A stretch of DNA of 64,000 nt from Cohnella rhizosphaerae (GCF_029525575.1 NZ_JAPDIA010000003.1:1-64000), one strand, 5' to 3'; shown: positions 12,131 to 23,433, numbered from the stretch's first letter. Notes: generated by a model not told the origin, from the letters alone. Numbers and translations are program-made.

Positions 12131-12943
12131 TTGAATGAAAACGATAACATCGCGCTCGGGAAGCCGCCGTTGCTGGAAGGCGAACGGCTGGACGATCTGC
12201 TGACGCACGCGTACAAAATCATACAGAGCAAAGAGGTTTTCAGCTTCTCGTTGGACGCCGTTCTCCTCGCCAGATTCGCGGGAATTCCGAAGAAGGGTCG
12301 CATTCTCGATCTGTGCACGGGGAACGGCGTGATCCCGCTGCTGCTCGCGACGCGAACCGACGCGGCGATCGAGGGCGTCGAGCTGCAGCCGCGGCTCGCG
12401 GACATGGCGAGGCGGAGCGTCGCCTACAACGAATTGCAGTCGCGGATCGCCATTCGGGAGGCGGATCTCAAGACGCTGCCCGCCCTGCAAGGCGGCGAAG
12501 CCTACGATGCGGTCACGGTGAACCCGCCGTACAAACCCGTCGGCTCCGGAGAGCATAAGGGCAACCTGCATCAGGCGCTCGCCCGCCATGAGATCGGATG
12601 CACGCTGGAGGATGTCGTATCGGCTTCTGCGCGCAGCGTCCGCGAGGGCGGGCGCGTCTCCATGGTCCATCGTCCGTCTCGGCTAGCGGAGATCATGGCC
12701 GCCATGCAGCGGTACCGGCTCGAGCCGAAGCGGATGCGCTTCGTGCACTCGCGCGCAGGCGCGGAAGCGAACATGGTGCTGATCGAGGCTAGCCTGGGCG
12801 GTCGTCCGGAACTCCGGCTCCTCCCGCCGCTGATCGTGTACGAGGGCGAAGGCCGTACGTATACTGAGGAGCTGCTGGACGTATTTTACGGGCGCAAGAA
12901 GGAATTAAACGGCACTGAAGCGAACGAAGGGGCGGAGATTTGA
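12131..12943 (+). CDS. tRNA1(Val) (adenine-37-N6)-methyltransferase-like protein (YabB)
   Basis: A 270-residue class I SAM-dependent methyltransferase. The SAM-binding motif LDLCTGNGVIPLLLA lies at about 57-71 and the catalytic NPPY motif at about 131-134, as in N6-adenine methylases. The family is annotated TrmN6 (E. coli YfiC) and probably modifies A37 of tRNA-Val; the target is inferred by homology. Start is TTG 12131. It sits five bases from rsmI and appears co-transcribed with it. Confidence 0.88.
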   Translation: MNENDNIALGKPPLLEGERLDDLLTHAYKIIQSKEVFSFSLDAVLLARFAGIPKKGRILDLCTGNGVIPLLLATRTDAAIEGVELQPRLADMARRSVAYNELQSRIAIREADLKTLPALQGGEAYDAVTVNPPYKPVGSGEHKGNLHQALARHEIGCTLEDVVSASARSVREGGRVSMVHRPSRLAEIMAAMQRYRLEPKRMRFVHSRAGAEANMVLIEASLGGRPELRLLPPLIVYEGEGRTYTEELLDVFYGRKKELNGTEANEGAEI

Positions 12944-12947
12944 AGCG

Positions 12948-13983
12948 ATGAAGGAGAAACGCGAACGGCATAAACACAAATCGAAGCAGACAGCCGATCC
13001 TTCCGGAAGGGAGCAAGCCCGCGAAGAAAAAACGCATCCGCAGCAGGAGCAGTCCGGCGGCAGCTTGGAGGCGCAAGTTCAGAAAAGCTTCGGCGCCCGC
13101 GCGCCTGGCGGACCGGGCACGCTCTATCTGGTCGCGACGCCGATCGGCAACCTTGAAGATATGACCTTCCGCGCCGTGCGCATGCTGAAGGAAGCGGACC
13201 TCATCGCCGCCGAAGATACGCGTCAGACGCGCAAGCTGCTCACGCACTTCGAGATCTCGACGCGCCTGGTCAGCTACCACGAGCACAACAAGCGTGCGAG
13301 CGGGCCGGAGCTGGTCAGGCTGCTGGCCGAAGGCAGCACGATCGCTCTCGTCAGCGACGCGGGCATGCCCGCCATCTCGGATCCCGGCGCCGATCTCGCC
13401 GCCGCGGCAGCCGCCCAAGGCATCCCGGTCGTTCCCGTGCCGGGCGCCAACGCCGCGCTATCCTCGCTCATCGTGTCCGGCCTGCCGACGGACCGGTTCC
13501 TGTTCGCGGGATTCCCGCCGCGCGACCGCAAAGGGATCGAGACGTTCCTCGCTCGCTTGGATCGGGAAGAGGCGACGCTCCTGCTGTACGAATCGCCGCA
13601 TCGGCTCAAAAAAACCGTGGAGGCGGTTGCCGAGCGTTGGGGGGGGCAGACGGATGGCGGTCGTGCGGGAGCTGACGAAAAAGCACGAGGAAATCGTGCG
13701 AGGCACGGCCGAGGCTTGCCTGCAATATATCGAAGCGAATCCGCCGCTAGGCGAATGCTGCCTGGTCATTGAAGGCGCGGACGCATCCGCCGCTTCGGCT
13801 GCAGATTCGGGCGATGCATGGTGGTCCGAGTTGACGACGTCCCAGCATGTTGCCCGGTACGAAGCGCAGAACGGCGACAACCGCAAGGAAGCGATGCGGC
13901 TCGCGGCGCGGGACCTGGGTGTATCCCGCAGGGAAGTCTACCAGATGCTGCTTGACGAAGAAAAAGACCCCTCCGCGGACTAG
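12948..13983 (+). CDS. rsmI: 16S rRNA (cytidine-1402-2'-O)-methyltransferase RsmI (frame broken by one extra G)
   Basis: Restored length 344 residues. RsmI methylates the ribose of C1402 in the 30S decoding centre. The tetrapyrrole-methylase fold is evident from LYLVATPIGNLEDMTFRA, AEDTRQTRKLL and VSDAGMPAISDPG. The frame breaks in the G8 run at 13639-13646: with G7 the text reads ERWGGRRMAVVRELTKKHEE, the family signature. The first ~50 residues are a charged low-complexity extension not usual in the family, so the true start may be downstream (an in-frame TTG near 13060). The 3' end overlaps the abrB terminator. Confidence 0.9.
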
Positions 13984-13999
13984 GTCCGGGAGGGGTGCA
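13961..13999 (-). terminator. Minus-strand terminator of abrB, overlapping the rsmI 3' end
   Basis: A long hairpin, ACCCCTCC...GGAGGGGT with a GGAC/GTCC inner stem. On the minus strand it is followed by TCTTTTTC, so it serves the abrB transcript. There is no T run in the plus direction. Confidence 0.8.
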
Positions 14000-14074
14000 A
14001 GGAGATATAAAAAAGGTTAGAAATAACGATGTTGGTAAGTGCTTCTTCCATTATAAACGAAATTCTCTAATTTG

Positions 14075-14323
14075 TCACACAGTTGCAGGCAAATCCTTCA
14101 AGCATTCTCTGCAAACGATTTTTCCTTTAAAATAAATCACGTTGTCCGCATTGCCGCAGAAGATACAAGCCGGCTCGTACTTCTTCAGCATGATGCGCTC
14201 GCCGTCCACATAGATTTCCAGCGCATCCTTCTCGCCGATCCCCAGCGTTCTGCGCAGCTCGATCGGAATGACCACGCGACCCAGCTCATCTACTTTCCGT
14301 ACAATGCCCGTCGACTTCAACAT
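14075..14323 (-). CDS. abrB: AbrB-family transition-state regulator with a C-terminal zinc-ribbon-like tail
   Basis: An 82-residue protein. The N-terminal 50 residues are a typical SpoVT/AbrB swapped-hairpin DNA-binding domain (STGIVRKVDELGRVVIPIE). The C-terminus differs from B. subtilis AbrB: it has CIFC and CREC pairs about 19 residues apart, which look like a small zinc ribbon. I chose ATG 14323 because GGGAGGA lies seven bases upstream; the longer reading from 14341 lacks this. AbrB represses post-exponential genes during growth. The 318 bp up to the next gene is AT-rich and holds no obvious gene. Confidence 0.9.
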   Translation of the reverse strand: MLKSTGIVRKVDELGRVVIPIELRRTLGIGEKDALEIYVDGERIMLKKYEPACIFCGNADNVIYFKGKIVCRECLKDLPATV

Positions 14324-14641
14324 TTGGAAATCCTCCCTCATTCGCGTAAAATAAGATTAAACGAACTGCCGGAGAACCTCCGCATATTCGCCATCATTCG
14401 ACAAAATTCTTTGTTTTCCGTAATCTATCGTACCAACGATTCCCAAATAAGTCAACCAGAAATAGCGGCAATTTTAGCTGAAATTTAGCTGAAAACCCGC
14501 TAACTTCCACAGATTACCCCCATTTGATTGATATAAGAGGTAAAAAACGGGATTTGTTCTTAAAATTAGCGGATGACACCATTCGACAAAAATCACAAGC
14601 GTTTGTCGAATGCGAAGCCCAAACCAACGAGGTGATCGAGC

Positions 14642-15934
14642 ATGTACCGTCTTCGGGAGGAAAAAGTATTCAAGGACCCCGTTCACCAGTCCATCTACGT
14701 GCAGGAAGCGACGATCTGGAAACTCATCAATACCGCCGAATTCCAACGATTGAGGCGCATACGCCAGTTGGGGACTTCGTACCTGACCTTCCATGGGGCA
14801 GAGCACAGCCGGTTCTCCCATTCGCTGGGCGTATACGATATCACGCGAAGAATTATCAGTCAATTTGAGCGTAACGGATACCAGGACTGGCCGCAAGAGG
14901 AAAAAATGGTCAGTTTATGCGCTTCTTTGCTGCATGATGTCGGACACGGTCCATTTTCCCACGCCATCGAACAAGTGTTCGATACGGATCACGAAGAATG
15001 GTCCTGCGCGATCATACTGGGAGATACCGAGATCAATCAGGTATTAAAGGAAGTTAGCGAGGACTTCCCGCAACAGGTCGCGGCCGTCATCTGCAAGAAC
15101 TACGACAAACCGATCGTCGTGAGTCTGGTGTCCAGTCAGATGGATGCGGACCGGATGGATTATTTGCTCAGGGATGCTTATTTTACCGGCGTGAACTACG
15201 GTACGTTCGATCTGGATCGGATTCTGCGCGTACTGCGTCCTTATCGGGGACGGATCGTCGTGAAGGAGAGCGGGATGCATGCCGTCGAGGATTATTTGAT
15301 GTCGCGATATCAAATGTATTGGCAGATTTACTTCCATCCCGTTACGCGCAGTTCGGATATCGTATTGAGGCAAATTTTCATGAGGGCGCGCGAATTGTAC
15401 CGGGAAGGCTATGCGTTCAAGTTCCTGCTGCCGCCGCTGGCGCAGTTATTGAACGGCACGATCGGGCTCCGGGATTATCTTGCGCTAGACGAAGCGATGG
15501 TGCAAACCGCGTTCGGCCAATGGTCGGATGAAGAAGACGATATATTGGCAGACTTATGTAAACGGTTTTTAAACCGCCGGTTGTACAAGTATGTACCCCT
15601 CGAAGGATACCACGAAACACTGGAAGCGAAGCTCCGGCAGGCGTGGGAGGAGATCGGCCTTCATCCCGATTACCACCTGCAAATGGACACGCCGACGAAC
15701 CTGCCGTACGACGTATACAAACCGGGCTCGCCGGATCCGGAACCCAAAGAAAAGACGCCCGTCCTCGTGCTGGACGACAAAGACCGCTTGACGGAGATTT
15801 CCCTCAAAAGCGATATCGTCCGTTCGATCGCGGGCCTTCATACCGGCAAATATTATATCTATTATCCCGAAGACCTGGTGCTCCCTCATATCGATAGGCT
15901 GAAGCCGGAGATTCGAGAGCTGCTGGGTTTATAG
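14642..15934 (+). CDS. HD-domain phosphohydrolase (YwfO-like)
   Basis: A 430-residue member of the HD superfamily near B. subtilis YwfO and SAMHD1-like dNTPases. Metal-binding residues are visible: HSRFSHSLGV (about 56-65), LLHDVGHGPFSH (about 95-106, the HD pair) and the later Asp in SSQMDADRMDYLLRD (about 163-177). The N-terminal KVFKDPVH..I is the usual opening of this family. It probably hydrolyses nucleotides, perhaps dNTPs; the substrate is not determined. It occupies the abrB-tatD interval, where B. subtilis carries metS. Confidence 0.88.
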   Translation: MYRLREEKVFKDPVHQSIYVQEATIWKLINTAEFQRLRRIRQLGTSYLTFHGAEHSRFSHSLGVYDITRRIISQFERNGYQDWPQEEKMVSLCASLLHDVGHGPFSHAIEQVFDTDHEEWSCAIILGDTEINQVLKEVSEDFPQQVAAVICKNYDKPIVVSLVSSQMDADRMDYLLRDAYFTGVNYGTFDLDRILRVLRPYRGRIVVKESGMHAVEDYLMSRYQMYWQIYFHPVTRSSDIVLRQIFMRARELYREGYAFKFLLPPLAQLLNGTIGLRDYLALDEAMVQTAFGQWSDEEDDILADLCKRFLNRRLYKYVPLEGYHETLEAKLRQAWEEIGLHPDYHLQMDTPTNLPYDVYKPGSPDPEPKEKTPVLVLDDKDRLTEISLKSDIVRSIAGLHTGKYYIYYPEDLVLPHIDRLKPEIRELLGL

Positions 15935-15998
15935 AAGGTCTTATCTCGCCATTCGTCCGCAAGTCCAAGCCATTCGACCAAAGGAGCATTGACGCGAC

Positions 15999-16797
15999 AT
16001 GCTATTCGATACGCACGCTCATCTGGATTCAACGAAGTTCGACAACGACAGGGAAGAAGTGATCGCGCGCGCCAGGGAGGCGGGCGTGGGCGCGATCGTG
16101 AACATCGGCTTTAACCGGGAGACGATTCCGACGACGATCGCGTTGGCCGAAAAATACGATTTTATCTACGCGGCCGTAGGCTGGCATCCGACGGATGCCG
16201 TCGATATGCGATTGGAGGAGGACCTCGCCTGGATCGAATCGCTGTGCAGCCATCCGAAGGTCGTGGCGATCGGAGAGATCGGTCTCGACTATTATTGGGA
16301 TACTTCGCCCAAGGACGTCCAGCACGTCGTGTTCCGCGAACAGATCCGACTGGCGAAAAGGCTCGGCAAGCCGATCGTCATCCATAATCGGGACGCGCAT
16401 GAAGATGTCGTCCGCATTCTCCGCGAAGAAGGCGCGGCCGAGGTCGGGGGGTATCATGCACTGCTACTCCGGCAGTTGGGAGACGGCCAAGCAATGCCTG
16501 GACATGAACTTTTATATCTCCTTCGGAGGACCGGTCACTTTCAAAAACGCGCGCGTTCCCAAAGAGGTGCTGGCGCGTGTCCCTTTAGACCGATTGTTGA
16601 TCGAAACGGACGCTCCTTACCTTACCCCCCACCCCTATCGTGGCAAGCGAAACGAGTCGTCTTACGTGCAATTCGTAGCCGATTCTACGGCGGAAATCAC
16701 AGGCCTTTCTAGGGAAAAAATAGAAGAAATTACGGAGCGAAATGCGCGCGTCTGTTTCCGACTCGAAGAAAAAGCGCCAACAATCGAAGAAAAATAA
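15999..16797 (+). CDS. tatD: TatD-family metal-dependent DNase (frame broken by one extra G)
   Basis: Restored length 265 residues. TatD-family TIM-barrel nucleases use two metals. Visible ligands are the opening FDTHAHLD, the Glu in GEIGLDYYWD (~92-101), the His in PIVIHNRDAHED (~127-138), the His in IMHCYSG (~153) and the Asp in LLIETDAPYL. The frame breaks in the G6 run at 16446-16451: with G5 it reads VGGIMHCYSGSWETAK. Corresponds to yabD of B. subtilis and precedes the yabE-like gene as there. Confidence 0.93.
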
Positions 16798-16949
16798 ATA
16801 TTTTCTAAGATAAAACTAGCTTTTGCTCTTGAAATCCTGAAAAAATGGCTTCTATTTGCCTTAAAACGCTGAAATTCGCTCTTTGCACGTTCTTTACACC
16901 TTCGGGGCATGCGGGTTATTATCTAATCCAGAAGTCCGAATATGACATT

Positions 16950-17165
16950 CCTTTTCCAGTGCGCTTAATCTCCCAAGCAGGGAGAGCGGGGGACCCGACG
17001 CGGACGATATCGGCGCATGCCGATGTCCGAGCGGCCGAGCAATCTTGGGGTGAATGGCGAACGACGGGCACCGTCCGGCTGACGGTCGACCGCTTGATCG
17101 CTTAGGGCAGACTCTCGACGCCCGAACCCGACAGCTAACCTCGCAAGCGTAGTAGAGAGAGGCAA
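16950..17165 (+). promoter_or_regulatory. Cyclic di-AMP riboswitch (ydaO-yuaA class)
   Basis: Conserved blocks of the ydaO/yuaA aptamer occur in order: GCGCTTAA (16961), GGGGGACCC (16988), TTGGGGTGAAT (17045), TTAGGG (17102), and CCCGAACCCGACAGCTAACC with CTCGCAAGCG (17121-17150). Between 16990 and 17110 lie the variable stems. It is 300 bp upstream of a 3D-domain cell-wall protein gene, a known context for this class, and a terminator follows at 17205. Ligand binding would favour termination. The 150 bp before it (16798-16949) and the 240 bp after the terminator hold no recognisable gene. Confidence 0.93.
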
Positions 17166-17204
17166 ACTCGTGCCGCCCCATCGTCCCTCGTCCAGTTGAG
17201 CGGA

Positions 17205-17240
17205 AGCCACGACCAGGCCCTCTGTCGCAGGCTTTTTTTT
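17205..17240 (+). terminator. Expression-platform terminator of the c-di-AMP riboswitch
   Basis: The stem AGCC-CGAC / GTCG-GGCT with small bulges is followed by eight T residues, 40 nt after the aptamer. Confidence 0.82.
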
Positions 17241-17479
17241 ATGCCCGAATTCGCCCATTCGGCGCAAAGCGCAGGCAAAGACCGCTCGTTGGAAGCACGC
17301 AAGGGATGGATCGGCAGGCGCATGACAGGCCTATACAGCTGGGCAAGGCGGCGCAAATTCGCTCGTGTGCAAGCCGCTCCACACGAAGCTTCCAGCGCCG
17401 TTATCACAAATGGATAGTCGCGTCAGACGAATATCATGTAAAACAGTCGACGGCGAGGCTATGAAGGAGGAACGAGAAA

Positions 17480-18632
17480 ATGGGTGCAATTCCCCTCCAA
17501 GGGACCCATGATCCACGACCGACCGGCAAGCTTACCGCAGCGCGATGGTTGCATGAGCATCTGCGTTTGATTCTCTTGAGCGCAATCTTGTCCTTTGCTC
17601 TTACCATCTGTCTCATCATGCTGCTGCACGGCGCGTCCGCCAAGAGCGTGACCGTCGTGGACGGCGGGAAATCTACCGTCATCCAAACCCGTACTTCCGA
17701 TGTCTCCGCTTTGTTTAAGGAGGCGGGCATCACGGTCGGTCCAAACGATCGGTTGTCGGCATCGCTCACGTCCTCGGTAGAGGACGGCACGCGGGTCGTC
17801 ATTGATCGAGCCATGAGCGTTCAGCTCGTCGCAGACGGGAAGAAAGAGACCAAATATACAACTGTCCGGACGGTCGGCGACTTGCTTAGAGACGAAGGCA
17901 TCGCGCTTTCCGCGGAAGACAAAGTGACGCCGGCCCTCACGGCGAAGATCGACGAGGGTCTGCAGGTGAAGGTCGTTCGCGTCAAGCGCGAGGTCGTCAC
18001 GACCGAGCACCCGATGGCTTACAAAGTCATCAAGACCGCGGACCAGAGCCTGCTCGTAGGCAAGACGAAGGTCGTGCAGACGGGCAAACAGGGCCTGCTG
18101 GTCAAAAAAGTTCGAACGCGTCTACGAAGACGGCAAGCTCGTCGACGAGCAACTGATCTACAAATCGCTCGATCAGCCGATCGTGCAGCAAGTCGTAGCC
18201 GTCGGCGCGAAGAAAAAGGCGGCCGTCGTATCGCTTGCTTTCAACAAATCGGATAACGCCGCGAAGACGCTCCAGCTGAACGGCAAAGCCGTGAAGGTAA
18301 AAAACGTCCTGTCCGGCGTCACGTTGACCGCGTATTCCGCCGGTCCGGCTTCGACGGGCAAGGATGTCGGCGACGCCGGCTACGGCATCACCGCTTCCGG
18401 CACCAAGGTATCCGAGGGCCGCACGATCGCCGTCGATCCCGACATCATCCCCTTGGGCTGGTGGGTCTACATTGAGGGCATCGGATTCCGCCGCGCGGAA
18501 GATACCGGCAGCGCAATCAACGGCAAAAAAATCGACGTTTACTTCGACAGCGAGAGGTATGCGAATAAGTTCGGCAAGAAACGTGGATTTACCGTATACG
18601 TGATCGGTCCGGTTAAGCCGTCGGCCGACTGA
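17480..18632 (+). CDS. Cell-wall protein with DUF348, G5 and 3D domains (YabE-like; frame broken by one extra A)
   Basis: Restored length 383 residues. A single N-terminal transmembrane helix (about 28-50) anchors it outside. Three DUF348-type repeats (~55-185) are followed by a G5 domain (~190-265). The C-terminal 3D domain carries its three aspartates in AVDPDIIPLG, EDTGSAI and IDVYFD. Such proteins are Rpf/Sps-like peptidoglycan-remodelling factors. The frame breaks in the A6 run at 18104-18109: with A5 the text reads LLVKKFERVYEDGKLVDEQ. The gene is under the c-di-AMP riboswitch, which fits coupling of wall turnover to that messenger. Confidence 0.9.
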
Positions 18633-18737
18633 CAAGCGACTTGGTTATTATTACCCGCTATTAGCGGATTTCGTATCTGTTTTAATGTCGGAGCGGCAAG
18701 TTTTTTTGGCGGCGGCCTGGTCGGGTCGCCGCATTCC

Positions 18738-18765
18738 GGGAAGGGGCGCACACCCCTTCCCTTTG
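18738..18765 (+). terminator. Terminator after the yabE-like gene
   Basis: GGGAAGGGG / CCCCTTCCC with a six-base loop and a short TTT. It abuts the rnmV promoter. Confidence 0.75.
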
Positions 18766-18790
18766 TCATTTCCGGGATGTGGGCTATAAT
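18763..18790 (+). promoter_or_regulatory. Sigma-A promoter of rnmV-rsmA
   Basis: TTGTCA at 18763-18768, a 16-bp spacer and TATAAT at 18785-18790. Confidence 0.65.
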
Positions 18791-18823
18791 AAAGCATACA
18801 GAACGACGTGAACGGAATGCGCG

Positions 18824-18889
18824 CAACGGCAATGAACGGACGGCAATGAACGGACGGCAATGAACGGACGGCAATGAACAAACGGCATG
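18824..18889 (+). repeat. 14-bp tandem repeat in the rnmV leader
   Basis: Four near-perfect copies of ACGGCAATGAACGG lie between the promoter and rnmV, within the transcribed leader. Confidence 0.85.
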
Positions 18890-18910
18890 ACGCGAACGAT
18901 GGAGCGTTGA

Positions 18911-20584
<1,674 letters not shown>

Positions 20585-20588
20585 AATT

Positions 20589-20625
20589 CGAGGGTTTCTG
20601 CCATAGCGGCGGGAACCCTCGCTTG
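20589..20625 (+). terminator. Possible terminator after rsmA
   Basis: CGAGGGTT at 20589 pairs with AACCCTCG at 20614-20621. The trailing T run is weak. Confidence 0.5.
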
Positions 20626-20638
20626 CGTTCATGCGTGC

Positions 20639-20666
20639 ACCTTCGGGCTTGCCTCTCCATACGATA
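20639..20666 (+). promoter_or_regulatory. Sigma-K-type promoter of yabG
   Basis: AC at 20639-20640, a 17-bp spacer and CATACGATA at 20658-20666, matching the sigma-K pattern AC...CATANNNTA. In B. subtilis yabG is made in the mother cell under sigma-K. Confidence 0.55.
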
Positions 20667-20686
20667 GACGAAGAGGTGATTCGCCC

Positions 20687-21571
20687 ATGAAGCTAGGGGA
20701 CTTGGTCGTCCGCAAATCGTACGGCGGCGATGTATTGTTCCGGATCGCGGCCTTGCTGCAGCATACGGCGGTGCTGCGGGGAACGGATTATCGGCTGCTC
20801 GCGGACGCGCCTGTCGGAGACCTCGAGCAGGTACGGAACCCGGACGAGCTGCGCGGCCCCCGGACGGCCCGCGTGCAGGCCGGCGAATCGGTGAGACGGA
20901 TGCAAGCGGAGCGCGCCCACGCCCGCGAGGGCATGGAGGAAGAGGCTTCGAGCGGTAAGCGCAAACCGTACTTCGAGATGCCGGGCAAGGTACTCCATCT
21001 GGACGGCGACGTCAATTATTTGAAAAAGAGCATGGCCGTCTATCGGCAGCTGCGAATGCCCGCCGAAGGCGTGCACTGCCACGAATCGCAGATGGCCGCC
21101 GCGGTAGCGGACCTGCTGCCGAAGGTGATGCCGGATATCGTCGTGATCACGGGCCACGACGGCGTCTACAAGAACAGGACCGACTACGAGCAGCTGTCGA
21201 GCTACAAAAACACGGGCAACTTCCTTCAGGCAGTCCGGACCGCGCGGAGCTACGACAAGAGCAAGGACTCCCTTATCGTCGTCGCAGGCGCCTGTCAGTC
21301 GCACTTTGAGGCGTTGATGTCCGCGGGCGCGAACTTCGCCAGCTCGCCGGCGCGCATCATGATCCACGCGCTCGATCCGGTCTACGTCGCCGTCCGCGCG
21401 GCCTTTACGCCGTTCAGGGAGACGATCGACCTGCCGGACGTCATCTCCCATACGATCAGCGGCATGCGGGGCGTCGGCGGCGTGGAATCTTTGGGCAAAT
21501 ACCGGATCGGACTTCCGAACATCAAGCCGACGAACATCGTCCCGACCCTACCGGCCGCGGAATTTGGCTGA
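20687..21571 (+). CDS. yabG: Sporulation-specific protease YabG
   Basis: A 294-residue cysteine protease that processes spore-coat proteins late in sporulation. Conserved blocks include the GDLVVRKSYGGDVLFRI opening, VLHLDGD (~103), VHCHESQM (~125), DIVVITGHDGVY (~144) and VVAGACQSHFEALM with the probable catalytic Cys (~204). Length matches the family. Placed between rsmA and veg as in Bacillus. Confidence 0.95.
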   Translation: MKLGDLVVRKSYGGDVLFRIAALLQHTAVLRGTDYRLLADAPVGDLEQVRNPDELRGPRTARVQAGESVRRMQAERAHAREGMEEEASSGKRKPYFEMPGKVLHLDGDVNYLKKSMAVYRQLRMPAEGVHCHESQMAAAVADLLPKVMPDIVVITGHDGVYKNRTDYEQLSSYKNTGNFLQAVRTARSYDKSKDSLIVVAGACQSHFEALMSAGANFASSPARIMIHALDPVYVAVRAAFTPFRETIDLPDVISHTISGMRGVGGVESLGKYRIGLPNIKPTNIVPTLPAAEFG

Positions 21572-21668
21572 ATCCTGTTTCCTCAGACTCATTTTGCTTA
21601 AAAATAAAATGATATTGGAAAAACATTATTGACAATAATTCTTGTCCGCTGATATAATATTTAACCCC

Positions 21669-21697
21669 TTGACACCTCCCCTGTATTTAGGTATAAT
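21669..21697 (+). promoter_or_regulatory. Strong sigma-A promoter of veg
   Basis: A consensus TTGACA at 21669-21674, a 17-bp spacer and a consensus TATAAT at 21692-21697. The veg promoter of B. subtilis is a classic strong vegetative promoter. Confidence 0.9.
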
Positions 21698-21723
21698 TTA
21701 CAGGGAAAGAGGTGGTAGTGGAC

Positions 21724-21996
21724 ATGTCCAAGAACGCGCTTCTGGATATCAAACGAAGCTTGGAGCCGCATATCGGATCCAAGATCATGCTCCGCGCCAA
21801 CGGTGGCCGCCGTAAAACCATCGAACGCACGGGAGTTCTCGAAGAAATTTACCCGTCGGTGTTCATCGTCAAGTTGGACCAGGAGCAGAATGCGTTCAAG
21901 CGTGTCTCGTACAGCTATGCCGACATTCTAACCGAGTCCGTCGAGGTCATGCTGTGCAATGAACAAGGTCAGGTCCGCATCGATTTGCAGCACTGA
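21724..21996 (+). CDS. veg: Veg protein
   Basis: A 90-residue protein of the Veg family, linked in B. subtilis to biofilm-gene expression and spore outgrowth. The family block [13 protein letters not shown] (~23-35), then [11 protein letters not shown] and [15 protein letters not shown], is complete. I chose ATG 21724, after the GAGGTGG ribosome binding site, over the in-frame upstream GTGs. A consensus promoter precedes it and a terminator follows. Confidence 0.95.
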   Translation: MSKNALLDIKRSLEPHIGSKIMLRANGGRRKTIERTGVLEEIYPSVFIVKLDQEQNAFKRVSYSYADILTESVEVMLCNEQGQVRIDLQH

Positions 21997-22012
21997 GCTT
22001 TTGGGATCTTTA

Positions 22013-22049
22013 AGGCAGTCGCGCCGTTACAGGCTCGGCTGCCTGTTTT
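22013..22049 (+). terminator. Terminator after veg
   Basis: AGGCAG pairs with CTGCCT at 22039-22044, followed by TTTT. Confidence 0.75.
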
Positions 22050-22079
22050 GCATTTGCGGGACGGCTTGGGGACACCCTA
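22050..22079 (+). promoter_or_regulatory. Possible sigma-G promoter of sspF
   Basis: GCATT at 22050-22054, an 18-bp spacer and CACCCTA at 22073-22079. Each box has one mismatch to the sigma-F/G pattern, with the same spacing as the gin promoter. Confidence 0.35.
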
Positions 22080-22143
22080 ACCGGTGACGGCGGCGCAGCT
22101 CGCCGCGCAGCGTCGTCATAGTCAACACGGGGGAGGGATCGGC

Positions 22144-22329
22144 ATGAGCCGCAGGCGCAGAGGACGGACGATGACCGAATCGTTCAAGACGGAGCTCGCC
22201 AAGGATCTGGGTTTTTACGGGAAGGTCGAGCGCGAAGGCTGGGGCGCCATCAGCACCAAAGACGCCGGCAACATGGTCAAGCGGGCGATCCAGCTCGCCG
22301 AACAGTCGCTGGCGCGCAAGCCGGACTGA
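22144..22329 (+). CDS. sspF: Small acid-soluble spore protein SspF-like
   Basis: A 61-residue alpha/beta-type SASP. It carries the family block [23 protein letters not shown] and the [15 protein letters not shown] helix. These forespore proteins coat DNA in the spore. The N-terminal MSRRRRG is the SspF form. ATG 22144 follows GGGAGGG. The order veg-sspF-ispE matches B. subtilis. Confidence 0.94.
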   Translation: MSRRRRGRTMTESFKTELAKDLGFYGKVEREGWGAISTKDAGNMVKRAIQLAEQSLARKPD

Positions 22330-22376
22330 TCGGGCGCCGGCGATCGTCGCCGGCCCGGCAAATAGAGGAAAGAAGA

Positions 22377-22405
22377 AGCCGCCGGGGATATCCCCCGGCT
22401 TTTGC
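22377..22405 (+). terminator. Terminator after sspF
   Basis: A stem of AGCC-CCGGGG / CCCCGG-CT followed by TTTT. Confidence 0.75.
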
Positions 22406-22516
22406 GTGTTTAAGCCGCCGTATCCCAAATCGCAATTCGGGCAGGGGTTTGTTATAATATGTTAAGCTTTGGAGCGACAGGAATCAGGCGAAGCAGAAGG
22501 TCTGGCAGGTGGGCAT

Positions 22517-23375
22517 ATGACGAAAATATACGAGAAGGCGCCGGCGAAGATCAATCTGGTGCTCGACGTGCTGCGCAAGCGGGAAGACGGCTATCACGAA
22601 GTGGAAATGGTCATGACGATGGTGGATCTCGCCGATCGTCTGACGCTCGAGGAGCTGCAGCGCGATCAGATCGTGCTGGCCAGCCAAGCCGGCTTTATCC
22701 CGCTTGACGAGAAAAATTTGGCCTTTCAGGCGGCTAAGCTGCTGAAGCAGCGATACGGCGTCAAGAAAGGCGTATATATTTATTTGGACAAGCAGATCCC
22801 CGTAGCGGCCGGGCTGGCGGGCGGAAGCAGCGATGCCGCCGCCGCGCTGCGCGGTCTCAATCGGCTCTGGGATCTGAACCTTGGCGTGCCGGAGATGGAG
22901 ACGCTCGGCGCCGAGCTGGGCTCGGACGTGCCCTTCTGCGTGCGGGGGAGGCACGGCGCTCGCCACCGGGCGCGGCGAACGGCTCGAGAGCGTGGACAGT
23001 CCGCCGCAGTGTTGGGTCGTGCTGGCCAAGCCGCCGATCAACGTCTCGACGGCAGACGTCTACGGTCGGTTCCGGGCGAACGAGATCGGGATTCATCCCT
23101 CCGTGCCGGATATGCTGGCGGCGCTGCGCGAAGGCTCCTTCGAGCGAATGTGCGGCGCGCTCGGCAACGTGCTGGAGAAGGTGACGTTGTCCCACTATCC
23201 GGAAGTGAGGCAGATCAAGGAAGTGATGACGCGTCTCGGCGCGGACGGCGTGCTCATGTCCGGCAGCGGACCGACCGTCTTCGGGCTCGTGTCCAAGGCG
23301 TCGAAGCTGGCCCGCATATACAACGGACTGCGCGGGTTTTGCAAAGAAGTCTACGTTGTCCGCATGCTCACATAG
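22517..23375 (+). CDS. ispE: 4-diphosphocytidyl-2-C-methyl-D-erythritol kinase (frame broken by one extra G)
   Basis: Restored length 285 residues. IspE is the GHMP kinase that phosphorylates CDP-methylerythritol in the MEP pathway to isoprenoids, and is essential where that pathway is the only one. The [10 protein letters not shown] opening, the ATP-binding [20 protein letters not shown] (~96-115) and the late [11 protein letters not shown] are all present. The frame breaks in the G5 run at 22944-22948: with G4 the text reads [21 protein letters not shown] 22517 follows AGGTGGG. TATAAT near 22454 may be its promoter -10. Confidence 0.93.
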
Positions 23376-23433
23376 GCATAAGGACACTGTTTCAACAGGT
23401 GTGAGGAAGCTTGCCATCGACCTTTTGTCGCCT

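Noticed and set aside
16845-17417. Short coding frames between tatD and the yabE-like gene
   Set aside because: They overlap the conserved c-di-AMP riboswitch and its terminator.
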